NCBI GenBank assembly: GCA_963920525.1
Contig: OY986439.1
Coordinates: 44,565,193-44,629,192, forward strand
Origin: Dichetophora obliterata
Taxonomy: Eukaryota; Arthropoda; Insecta; Diptera; Sciomyzidae
DNA: 64,000 bases
Direction: 5' to 3'
Part shown: one piece after another, positions 1-9,651 of the stretch
How the letters are laid out: each line of letters begins with the position of its first letter
How positions within the stretch are numbered: position 1 is the stretch's first letter
Made by a program: the position numbers and the translations under genes
The notes under the pieces: generated by a model
Databases searched by the model: none
What the model was told of the DNA's origin: nothing
What the model saw: the letters and a program-made list of their open reading frames with translations, nothing else

Positions 1-847
1 TCACTGTGCTTTTCTTTGTTCTATGCATTAATTTTCTTGATTTATTTTCATCCATTCTGACAGTTCGACCGAGCTCGCTCCCAAGTGCCACAACCTTATA
101 AATGAGCCTTGCTGAAGGTGATCAGTGAATCCGGCTTTACTTTCAGGGAGATTCTTGCTTTCATACAGTGTTGATTAATTTTCTTTACAAATGTTTTGAG
201 GGGAGTTGCCAGAATTTAGTTATTAGCATTAATTAAGTTTTGCAGCCTTGCCAGCCAGCTTTTCCCCACTTGAGATTGTGTTAGTCTATCTATACGAATA
301 TATAAAAGCGTTGTGACACTGCACGGATGTTTGACAATCACGCGAGAACCACTGAACCGATTAACACGATATAGGTATCAAACGATTTGTTATTTCAACT
401 TAATCGTAATATGCTATGTTAGATTTGCCACGTCTACTTTTCAGATGATTTTGGTCGTGTGAGACTAGAATTTGGTAATCTACGTTGTATGGTTACTTTC
501 CCTAACTTTACTAAAAATGGGCATGACCCACTTTAGTTAAGTCCACTTTTCGGGGGATAAGCTTGGAGTAAAGCAAAGCGCTCTAGGTTTAAGCTCAATA
601 GGGCTGAAATTATGGCATTCTATTTGTTTCGAGTATGAGATGGTTTAAGGGAAAAAATGTTGCCACACCCTCATTACCGCTCATTCTTCAATAAAGCTGT
701 TAATTAATGATTTCTTGTGTGAAACGAATGCACAATAGTATAAACAAATTTTAGATGTTAAAAAAAAACAACGAATGGCGAACAGCTGTTTGCCGTTTGA
801 CGTTTTGCAAAAAAAAACCCATTCAGCAGAAAGTATCACTTTATGCC
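1..847. other. Intergenic, no gene recognised
   Basis: I find no convincing coding sequence or structured repeat here. The stretch around 290-400 (a run ending in an ACCACTGAACCGATT-like phrase) has the wording seen near the ends of many insect dispersed repeats, but I see no matching end in this window, so I do not classify it. Confidence 0.4.
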
Positions 848-2131
848 ATGAACCAAGAAATAAAGATCATGCAAAGAGAAGAGCCGCCATATTGTAAACA
901 AAAACAGCTGATAGGTCTGACGTCATCGGTCACAAAATCTTATGTTTACGCTTAGTGATTGTATGTTGAATGTTATTTGTTAAAATTTTAAAGAATTTTC
1001 ATATAATTATAATGTGTTTTTATATTAAAATTAAGTGTGCTGTAGCGACATGCATTAATTGCAATAGCAAAAAAAAAAAAAACAAATACGTTGGTTTCTA
1101 CCGTTTCCCCAAGGAAAAAATTGCTTGTCAGCAATGGGAGATTTTTTGTCGGCAAAATGTCGACACTGCAACGGCAAGAATCTGTGGAGATCATTTTCTG
1201 CCTAAAGACTTCGAAAGAAGGCTCCAAGTTGAAATGGGTAAGTACTTCTACATTTCCTCGTAAATATTTTTTTAAAAAATGTTACGGTAGGTTTTGGCAA
1301 AGCTATGCGCTTAAAGCCGGGCGCCGTCCCAACAGTTATGACCAAGGAGGTGGAGCCAGAAAATGCAGAACGATGCAGAGAGCAGTTACTTCAAGCGAAA
1401 ATAAGGCAGCTACATTCGCAAGTGTAAGTAAAATTTAACAATTTTATGAATTCAATATTTTTAATCTTTTTCTTGGAATGAACAGCGGTTTGGAAAACCT
1501 CGCGTGATACATCTGCCACAAATTGCACAAAGACGTTCCGAACATAAGGCTGGAAGAAGAAGTGGCAGCATCACTTAGTTGGGTAGATCATTTAAGCGAA
1601 GGCGGTTGTCTTAGCCAACGGAAGAGCTCATGGCGCATTGAGGACGGGCTGCTAATAAGCAAAAATTATTTGCAGACACACATTACAAGTGCAGAGCATG
1701 TTATGTGTGTCAACAAAATAAAAAAAATTGTTTTTCCGCGCACGAATGTTTTTTAAAATAAGATTATTAAATAAAAAAATCGTGAACAATTCGATGCAGA
1801 GGAAAAGAAAATTTAACAAAACAGTTCAATAATAAAAACAAAGTGAACATCCAATTTTGTATTCTATTTATTTGTAGTTTTTCTTTTTACAGCATTCTTT
1901 ACATTTAGTTACTGCATGGAAATATAAACAAACAAAATATTCAAACACTTTTTTCGCGAATTAAACTAATTAATTTTATAATTTTTCACTGTTATCTGAG
2001 TTTTCACATGTTTTGCATGCAAAACGTATGCAAGTTGACAGTTTCATAGCTTGCTTGTGACCGATGACGTTGCACGAAAAAATACTTTTTTCTCGCACTG
2101 CTCTTTGCGTGATCTTCTCTTTTTGGCTCAT
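848..2131 (+). mobile_element. THAP-gene element bracketed by imperfect inverted repeats (P-like)
   Basis: The segment 848-935 is repeated in inverted orientation at 2055-2131. The best shared blocks are GATCAYGCAAAGAG (left near 865, right near 2106) and ACGTCATCGGTCACAA (920-935 against 2055-2070). Between them lies one THAP-domain gene on the plus strand with a poly(A) signal near 1770. P-superfamily transposons encode a transposase whose DNA-binding module is a THAP zinc finger, so a P-like element that keeps only the DNA-binding part is the simplest reading. The true outer ends are not resolved; the repeats may extend outward to about 756 and 2200 with weak similarity. I cannot point to an 8-bp target duplication. 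An alternative is a host THAP gene flanked by chance palindromes. Confidence 0.5.
1012..1507 (+). CDS. THAP-type zinc-finger protein, short, two introns
   Basis: THAP domains are C2CH zinc fingers that bind DNA; they occur in P-element transposases and in domesticated nuclear factors. Exon 1 (1012-1237) gives the Cys pair in KCAVATCINC, the FYRFPKE block, a conserved Trp (QQW) and the CGDHF block. The intron 1238-1290 has a GTAAGT donor and a TAG acceptor, and joins in frame to exon 2 (1291-1423), which supplies the closing LKPGAVPT motif that ends THAP domains. This exact restoration supports the splice model. A second GTAAGT donor at 1424 and an ACAG acceptor at 1485 lead to a third exon with a stop at 1505-1507. 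That gives about 126 residues from the ATG at 1012; an in-frame ATG at 970 would add 14. A run of A codes for four lysines inside the domain. After the THAP domain there is only a short acidic/basic helix-like tail and no transposase core. An alternative third-exon frame stays open to about 1578. The domain is certain; the C-terminus is not. Confidence 0.7.
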
Positions 2132-2667
2132 TACTTTATGCTACTTCGCTACCTGAGCACTTTTTCGGCAGGAATGCGGCCATTGTGTTCCCTTTAATTT
2201 TGGTCTTCACAGAACAAATTATGCTTTAAATGCGCCGATCGTTAGAACTTTGCGTGCATTTAATAATCTTTCAAATATTTATTCTATGGAGTTTTCAGTA
2301 TCTAAGTCAGTTAAGTTTAACCGTTAAAAGCATAACCGGGTACCCATGTGTCCACTAGCGACTTAAAACTGCTGTAACTCAATAACCATTTCTAGAAGAG
2401 AATGGAAACTTTGGATATAAGAAATATAAGTCTTTCTGAGTAGCTTTAGTGGCCATTTTTTAAATTCGGTTCAGTGGTTTTGCAGTTATAAGCTCCCAAA
2501 GTCAACACCTACGAAAACACATAACCAAGGTACCCGTGTACCTTATATGAAAAAATGAGTGAATAACAAGCTCTTCATAAGTATCATGAATTTTTTTATT
2601 TGGAACTTTAAGATATACATTGTAAAATGGAAATATAAAAAATACAAAAATTTTATTTATAAATATA

Positions 2668-4397
2668 CTAATTATTTCGGTCACAATTTGTCACAGACTG
2701 TTCTAGGCACATTGGTTTTTTGCAGATGCTACATGATTTCCGAGTTTTTCTTCTTCGTTTTGTTTCCTGCATGTAGCACAAGTAGCAAGATCCAGTGACT
2801 TGCTTTCTCGAGCCTGCTGCACAAGATGTTGGTTGACCGCTGTCGCAAATAGATTCCAGTGGTCGGTTCAGATAGCTTTCGATCGCTATTTTCGAGGTGA
2901 AGTGTCGAGTTATTTGACGATTTAGTGCATGTTCCTCAACGATAGGCATGCACATTTCTTCAGCCACTTTCCGAAGGAAGAGCTCTCGACTATTAGCAGT
3001 ATGAGGCATCATGTCGTTGTTCATGTAGTACAATTTACAAGCAGCCAAGGCCGTTATGACCAAGTTATTGAAAAATATTGATAGTGGCCAACGTTTTGTC
3101 GCTCGCTTTGTAGTGTACTCTGAGAATAGCTGGTCCATAACGTCAACACCACCTTTGGTCTTATTATAAAATTCGATCATTTCAGGTTTGCTATTATTTG
3201 CTATATTGCTATTACTCTCACCTATATCGCCATCATAGTGCATTGACGAAAGCAGAAGCGCAGCTTTGTTTTTGCGAGGAACATGCGAACAAATTGTCAC
3301 ATTTTTCCGGAAGCCAAATAGTGTTGAACCAATGGGTCTGTCTTTTTTAAACTTCGTTTCTGCCGGAATATATGTTTTATTTTTCCTGAGCGTTCCAACG
3401 AAAGTTAAATTCCAAGACAGAAAATGCTGTGCTGAAAATGTTGTGAAAAAATTGTCCGTTGTTATATTTCGGCCGCTTCCTCTAAATTTGACAGCTAGAT
3501 CCGTCACTACTCGTTTGCCTTGCCTTGTTTCTCTTCCAGATTCAGTTTGACCGGTATAAATTTGTCCATGCAGTGGAAACAAATTCATGGCGTCGCAAAT
3601 CCACCAAACCTTTATCCCATATTTTTCAGGTTTTGAAGGGATATACTGCGTGAAACGCGTGCGGCCACGATAGGGAAAAAGTTGTTTATCAATGGTCAAA
3701 TGTTTACTGGGCTTGTAGTACGAAGCGAGACTGTTGTTCATCATGGTCCATATGTCTCTTATGGGTGCAGCTTTATCGGTTTGTATGCGTGTAGCCCGAG
3801 TGTCTGCATTATCAAACGTATAAGTATGAAGCGCAACAGTGCACAAAATCGGTTATTTCCCATTCCTGCGCGATACAATGGGAAACTTCTGGCGCTCCAA
3901 AAGTCCCGAACGCTTTCATTGCTGCTGCGATTTAAGCCTGCCATAATCAGTATTCCAAAAAATGAATATAATTCTGTTACCGTCACTCCCTTCCATATCT
4001 TCGGAGTTGCATTGGGGTGACTTGAGTTCCATCCAATATAAGTATTTGTTGCTTTTTTATTGGTGTGACGCATAATAATGTCCACCATTTCTACACTCAT
4101 GAAACATTTGGACGTTTGTTCCATGGACATCATTTCGGTTTGTCTCGATGGACCACAGCGTTGTCTTACAACATTCTGTTTCAATGTTTGAGGAGCGAAA
4201 TTTGGTTGGTCACTCCATTCAGTATAATCACGCGCCACAAATTTATCTGCCCCCAAATTAATCGGCACTGCTTCTTCTTCTTCTTCTTCATCTTCTTCAT
4301 CTTCTTCATCTTCTTCATCTTCGTCGTCTGATACATTATCTACAAAGGCTTCTTCTTCTAGTTCTATATTTTCCGGAAGCTCTTCCGTGTCAGACAT
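2668..4397 (-). pseudogene. piggyBac-like transposase, frameshifted
   Basis: This is a DDD transposase that cuts and pastes at TTAA. It reads in two overlapping frames: the N-terminal part 4397-3759 and the catalytic and C-terminal part 3846-2668. The N-part runs well to the LLRF motif, then the matching continuation (FDNADTR, DKAAPIRD) is in the next frame, so there is a small indel near 3805-3825. The catalytic aspartates are all present: D in TIDKQL (codon near 3690), D in NITTDNFF (near 3456) and D in KGGVDVMDQ (near 3144). A cysteine-rich domain closes the protein (CYLC, SCSICKKPMC). The N-terminus has a long Asp/Glu run encoded by a TTC repeat. Acidic coding sequence continues upstream of the ATG at 4397. 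A further ORF at 4704-4519, with a plausible GTAACA donor and TTTTACAG acceptor near 4527, may be a 5' exon, but no frame joins it cleanly. Confidence 0.85.
4271..4323. repeat. (TTC)n/(ATC)n microsatellite inside the transposase
   Basis: A TTCTTC-rich tract broken by ATC codes on the minus strand for an Asp/Glu run in the N-terminal part of the piggyBac-like transposase. Such acidic N-termini are usual in the family, but the purity here suggests recent slippage. Confidence 0.8.
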
Positions 4398-4831
4398 TTC
4401 GACAACCCTTAAATTGGGCTCCTGCTCTTCTTCGTCTTCAGAAAAAGAATCTCCTCCATCGTCAACGCCGGTGTCGAAAATAGACTGAATAACAGACCAG
4501 AGAAAGACTCTGCATCACTCAATCTGTAAAAGAAAAAACATTGAAAATTTTAATTTGCTGTAATATTTCACAAAATTGTGTTCTGTTACCTTTTATATGC
4601 ACTGGAAGATAGATTTTCTTTGTATTTTGAAGCCATTTTTTAATTTTTTTACTTAAATTGTCGCGATTGAAATTGAAACGTTCTTCACTCTGACTAGCAC
4701 TCAAACAGTATTGGTTTAAACCAACAACAATTGCTATTATAACGGTAAATCTTTAAAAACTACTTCGTGGTACAAATGTACCCCGGTTATGTGTTTGCGT
4801 GGTATTTTTTGGTTATGTGTTCTACGGTTAA

Positions 4832-5769
4832 GCAATTAGCCTCAATTTATTAATATATTGTAACGGCGTATATGCAAATTAAATATCTAGTCAGTAAGGA
4901 TAAAATTCCATTGATTATTATTAAATAAATGAAATGAAATGAAAATCATAAACATTCCATTAGCGTTTTTATATGGAATGACCCTGCTATTGTGTGGTAT
5001 ATGAGATATATAGTTTTGTAGAGTAGAACTTGTGTTAGAAAGTTGTGTCGTAATGTGCACAACTTGAGCTGAAGTATGCATTAAAAGCATTTTGAAACTT
5101 CCCATACTTACTCAATTTAAAAGCTTTTTCCCCATTTTTTTTATATAACGCATTTTATTTTTCTATCTGGCTTCATTTCAATTAAGCATCTCGTGCTTAC
5201 CAAAAACTTATCAAAAACCAGCTATCATAAGCTAATAAATATACTAAGCTTGAAAATTTGGAACTTTACTTGTCTCTTACTTCAAAAGTGCAAGTGCGGA
5301 TGTGTGATGCATTTAGCTCTATGTCGCATCTGTTAAATGTTGACGAGCTCAGTTTGATGTTAATGCAACGAGAATTGCAATTTGATTTTCATAAAATCGA
5401 TTTGATGTCGATGCACTGCAATAAAAATCGACTTAATTGAATTGAATTGAATATACTCTAGACAGCCATCCATGCATCATTCCGCTCATACAATTTCTCT
5501 CTCACTTTCTTACTTCCTCATCTTCTTCACATGTACGAAAGTAGCGCATAGAAAAATTCGTGAAATTAGTTTACATAAAATTGTTGTACATGCGTTAATG
5601 CATACAACAGTTTGACTTTGTAAACAGGGGTACATTAAACATTACTCCCATGGCGCTTTTTTTTATTTGAAAATTTATACAAAAATTTGAAAACTTTCAG
5701 ATCATACTGGTTATGTTAGAAATGCGGGTTCTGCTTCAGGTTACAGGAAAGTATTGAAAGCCATTTCAA
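4832..5769. other. Intergenic with two retroelement-like tails
   Basis: No gene seen. Short pentamer tails, (AAATG)n near 4922-4944 and (AATTG)n near 5435-5452, look like the 3' ends of dead non-LTR insertions. The second tail is the same pentamer as the tail of the full retrotransposon that ends at 18514, but the sequence before it is not recognisably similar. Confidence 0.3.
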
Positions 5770-6543
5770 TAGGGATATTCACGATTCAGTGCACTTGCTA
5801 GTATAGTTAAGGACTTGAGAGCTTATGCACTTAACAAGAAAAAAAATACACGTATATGCATTTCTAATGCAGCATTTAACTTGAAGACTTGAGGACTTGA
5901 GCAGTTGTGCTCATTGAAAAATTTAACATCTTTGAACAAGTGATAGTGGTGTATTCACGAAAATTTAACTGCACAACTACCCAAGTCACTGATGTTACAG
6001 TTACAGTAATTACTGTATTTTACAGTAATTTTGAGCCCCGTATAGGCAAACAGTAATTAGTGAGTAAAATATAGTAATTATGAATTTGTACCCTAAAATG
6101 AACGTTTTGTAGAGTAATTTTATTAAAATACACAAAAAGAATTTTTGCGAAAAAACATTTTTACCATCTACCTACTTTAACATTTTATAGTTATATTCCT
6201 TTAAAATAGCAACATTGCGAAATTCCCGTAAAAAAGCAAAACTTCATCAAAATATCTTCGTTGATTTTGAATGTTTTTGTGGCAACTTATAAAAAATGTT
6301 ATCAAACAACGCCAGAAAAAGCAATTTATTTTAACACCAAAAAATACTTAAATTCAATTTTTTATAAATCTCAAGGACATATTCATAAATATACCATATA
6401 AAAACTGAAAAATGAAACTACATGTGATTGAAATAATAAGACTATGTTAAGGACTTTAAGACTTATGTATGTTACAAACCCATTGTGTAAAAAAACACGG
6501 TGACAGTGAATTTTAATTTTTGTTGTAAAAATACAACACTTAA

Positions 6544-6782
6544 CCGTAGTTCTACGTTGAGAAAAACACCATAATTCTACTTTGAGGTGTAGATGAGGAA
6601 TTGAAGTTTTTAAGTATTTTGAAAAATTATTATAATTGCGATACTACAAGGAAAAAGATTTCTGTTCACACTTAGCATAAAATAAAAATCATGTAAGATT
6701 GGATCCCAAAACTAAACTGTTTTGGATATACATAAAAAATTTAAAAAACAATGTAATTTTGTACACCAACGTAGGACTACGG
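6544..6782. mobile_element. piggyBac-type miniature element, TTAA flanks
   Basis: TTAA (6540-6543) then CCGTAGTTCTACGTTG, and on the other side CAACGTAGGACTACGG then TTAA (6783-6786). This is a 239-bp non-coding element with terminal inverted repeats and the TTAA duplication typical of piggyBac. The terminal CCGTAG is the same as the right end of the larger piggyBac-like element ending at 4827, so that family may have mobilised it. Confidence 0.7.
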
Positions 6783-6957
6783 TTAAGTTGTCAAACTATG
6801 CGAAATCCACTTTTCTGTCTCTTTCACAAGTTTGACAGCTTTAGCATACAACGTCGACGTCACTTGCACCTTGATTTCTTATACCATATTACAAACCTAA
6901 TATGTAACTTTTTAAATTATAATTAGTTTTAATACGTTGATTAATTTTTTGTTATTT

Positions 6958-7396
6958 GGGCAATTCACAGTTCATTGTTATGTTTTAATATATTAATATT
7001 TTAATGCACTAATTTTTTACAACTGTGAGCACAACTTAAGTGAAAAGTATTGATTTGCATTTTTAAAACAGCGCTGGAATCTTTAATATGCCGCTCAGAT
7101 GCTTTGGATATTATTAAAAGTTAAATAATTCAAGTTAATATTAAGTTTTATTGAAAATTTAATCAAAATTATTTACCAGGCAACTATTTTTTATTCACGT
7201 AAAAAAGCTGTTCACGAAATAACACATTAACACTCTACAAAAGCATGCCTTAGGGCATGTACAAAAGTGGCAAAATTTAACACACAGGTTTCATTTGTGT
7301 TTCCATGCATACAAAAACAAAAAACTAGCAAGCAAAATAGCACATTTCAGAATTAGCACATTAAACCTTAATTAGCATGAACTGTGAATTGCCTAA
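6958..7396. mobile_element. Miniature inverted-repeat element (GGCAATTCACAGTTCAT ends)
   Basis: GGCAATTCACAGTTCAT begins near 6960 and its inverse ATGAACTGTGAATTGCC ends near 7396; similarity continues inward as a weaker pairing around AATGCACTAATT. It has no coding capacity. The target duplication is unclear. Confidence 0.6.
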
Positions 7397-7677
7397 GTGT
7401 TTTTTTACTTAAAGTTTTAACTTTATTGAAATATTTTTGTTTATGTAATAAAGCTTTTTTTATAAATCCTTGCGTTTCTGTTTTTTTTTTAAAAGTACTG
7501 TACGGTACAGTATTCAGACTAATTTGATGTAACATCACTGGCCCAAATCCTCAACTGCACTAAAGTGCAGTGTACTGAATCGTGAATACCCTAAATATGT
7601 CATCTTTCATTTTAGCACAGAAATAATTTTATTTCGTTGGGTCAATTTATTCTTTGTTTACAAGCCATTTGAAGTGG

Positions 7678-9200
7678 ATGTGTTAATGTATTTTTTTGCA
7701 ATTGAAAAAACCGAATATTGTGCAGTGATAAAATTCTATGTTTAAAAAGCTTTATCAGCAACAGAAATTCATACAAAAATGGTGGAAGTGTAAAAGAAAT
7801 CTGCTCCTTCATTTCGAACTGTGCATCGATGGGTCTAGAGCTTAAACTTGATAAAGATGAACCACTTAGTGGATGTCCAAAATTGTAAAAACACCAGAAA
7901 CCTTTGACCAATTGCATGATGTTAGGGGTATTCACGATTTAGTTCACTTGCCTGTGCAGTTAAGGACTTGTGCAGTTAGGTTTTCGTGAACCACTATCAC
8001 TTTTTCAAAGCTTTAAAATTTTTCAATATGCACAACCGCTCAAGTCCTCAAGTCCTCAAATTTAAGTCTACATTAGAAAAACACTTGTGCAGATTTTTGA
8101 CGTACGTGTACTTTGTTTTTGTAAAGTGCACAAGTTTTCAAGTTCTCAACTGCACTGGCAAGTACACTGAATCGTGAATACCCCTATTGCTTGTAAAGAT
8201 CGAAGTTTGACTAAGCATGAAATAGCTGACATGAAGAATTAATTACATATGAAAAATTTGTTAGGAAAGTTCGTGCTGAATTTGTTAACAATTTGTCCAA
8301 CTCTGGATTGAAAACTAATGTAGGATAAGATCTATGTAACCGCATGGTTAGTTGTTATGTCTTGTGTTGTCCCTGAGCCCAATCTATATTATGGTGGGTA
8401 AATTTTTCTCACTTTTGATTGTTTTGAACCATTTTTATCGATATCTTTGAGATATTTCAAAGATATTTGGGTTGGTTCTTAAAATGATCTAACATGGAGA
8501 AAGTGTGAAAAAGCTGTAGCAGCTAAACTCTATTGTTATTGCATGTAAAAAAAAAACTAAATCGAAAACAAATTTCTCAGCGTATTTTGAAGCATTTTAC
8601 AACTATGGATAAATGAGTCTTGGATCTACCACCATGATCCTCATTTGGATCAAGAACGTTAACAGTGGACTAAAGCTGGTTGTTCACTTCCAAAACAGGT
8701 GAAGTCAGAACGATCGGCAAAAAAGGTTATTTCATCATTGTTTTGGGATGAACAAATTATATTTTTGATTGATTTTATGGAGAAAGGTAAAATAATCAAC
8801 TCTGAATATTATTGCAACCTTTTGGATATGCCGAGTGAAAAAATTCGTGACAGAAGAAAATAATAAATAATTTTTTCAAGAGGACAATGCATGTGTTCAC
8901 ACAAGTGTTTTCGCGATGGCTAAATTGTATGAACTAAAGTACAAATTGCTTGAACACCTACCCTATTCATCAGATTTGGCTACCAGCGACTACTACCTCT
9001 TCAGAAACTTGAAACAATTGTCTTCGTGAAAAGTGTTTTCATCGAATGAAGAGGCTACTGCAGCCGTGAAAAAGTAGTTTGCAGAGCTCCTGGAACATCA
9101 GAACTCATACAGAGATAGTATAAAATTTTTGAAGGATAAATAGAATGAGTATATTAAAGTTGGGAAATGTTATATTGGACTAAAAAACCAATTTTATTTA
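7678..9200 (+). pseudogene. mariner (DD34D-type) transposase remnant, split by a MITE
   Basis: Translated piecewise on the plus strand this reads as a mariner transposase. The N-terminal helix-turn-helix part has VIKFY, then APSFRTVHRWV and DEPLSGCPK; after the insertion come LTKHEIADM, the first catalytic region (DESWIYHHDP), the second (FFQEDNACVHTS) and the third (LPYSSDLATSDYYLF), then the C-terminal YRDSIKFL. Several stops and frameshifts interrupt it, for example after ENF and before FAELLEH, so it cannot make transposase. The MITE at 7925-8185 lies between the CMM of the N-terminal part and the continuation, which resumes directly after its TA. I cannot place the mariner terminal repeats. 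Confidence 0.75.
7925..8185. mobile_element. Intact TA-flanked miniature element, 261 bp
   Basis: It begins GGGGTATTCACGATTTAGTT and ends ACTGAATCGTGAATACCCC, with TA on both sides (7923-7924, 8186-8187). It is inserted in the mariner remnant. On the opposite strand it matches the split copy at 5772-7591. No protein is encoded. Internal AAGTCCTCAAGTCCTCAA is a short direct repeat. Confidence 0.8.
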
Positions 9201-9233
9201 AAAATTCACATTCTATCAATTTTGCATTCAATA

Positions 9234-9649
9234 GGGGCATTCACGGGTTGATGCGAAACGCAGTTGCGACGATGCAAAAATGCATGATTGCGAACTTTCG
9301 CATCATTCCAACAACAAACACATTGGAAACAATTTTGCAACTCTTCTTGAATTACGCACTGCTCAAACCAATTGCGAGAACACACAAGCAGTGATGCTAA
9401 ACTGATGATTCATGTTTTGGTTGTTTTTGAACGTAGTTGCCACCTGGGTAAAACTTTAAAATGGTTATGTTTGTACGTAGATTTTAATAACTTTTTATGA
9501 TTTTGAAATAAGGTGGCAAAATATTTACTGTTCATTCGACATTTAATTTTATTGCATAATTAAGTTGCAATATTAATGTTCACTCATTAGTGCGCAAAAT
9601 ATCTTGCATTTTCACATTCTTGCAATTCGCAACATCCCGTGAATACCCC
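9234..9649. mobile_element. TA-flanked inverted-repeat element, second type
   Basis: Left end GGGGCATTCACGGGTTGATG, right end inverse CATCCCGTGAATACCCC, TA at 9232-9233 and 9650-9651. The outer 11 bp match the element at 7925 with one change, but the next bases and the interior differ, so it is a different family sharing a terminal signature. It abuts the 3' end of the mariner remnant. The open frame inside (9167-9394) is not a gene I recognise. Confidence 0.7.
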
Positions 9650-9651
9650 TA

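Larger units (their letters stand above)
2317..4831 (-). mobile_element. piggyBac-like DNA transposon, complete ends, TTAA flanks
   Basis: TTAA at 2317-2320 and TTAA at 4828-4831 flank an element of about 2.5 kb, the usual piggyBac size. The left end reads CCGTTAAAAGCATAACC and the right end, on the opposite strand, CCGTAGAACACATAACC. There are also sub-terminal inverted repeats: AACACATAACC followed by GGTAC-rich sequence recurs inside both ends, near 2515-2540 and 4775-4800. Terminal repeats with inner repeats and TTAA targets are diagnostic of the piggyBac superfamily. The element holds one minus-strand transposase gene. Its ends look well preserved, so it could still be moved in trans by a related transposase, although its own gene is broken. 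Confidence 0.85.
5991..7535. mobile_element. Inserted element with GATGTTAC ends and 3-bp ACT flanks
   Basis: This segment interrupts the TA-flanked element. It begins GATGTTACA and ends TGTAACATC, and both sides carry ACT (5988-5990 and 7536-7538). Further in, both ends are rich in TACTGTA-type words, suggesting a longer decayed inverted repeat. It encodes no protein I recognise. It contains two smaller inverted-repeat insertions, at 6544 and 6958. The boundaries are supported mainly by where the host element resumes. Confidence 0.5.
5772..7591. mobile_element. TA-flanked inverted-repeat element, split by a later insertion
   Basis: The ends are GGGATATTCACGATTCAGT on the left and its inverse ACTGAATCGTGAATACCC on the right, each flanked by TA. 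The portions 5772-5990 and 7539-7591 together match the intact small element at 7925-8185 read on the other strand, including shared words such as TTGAGGACTTGAG and GTGATAGTGGT. The middle, 5991-7535, is foreign. No coding capacity is seen. The TA target and short length fit a non-autonomous element of a TA-duplicating superfamily; the superfamily itself is not identified. Confidence 0.7.
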
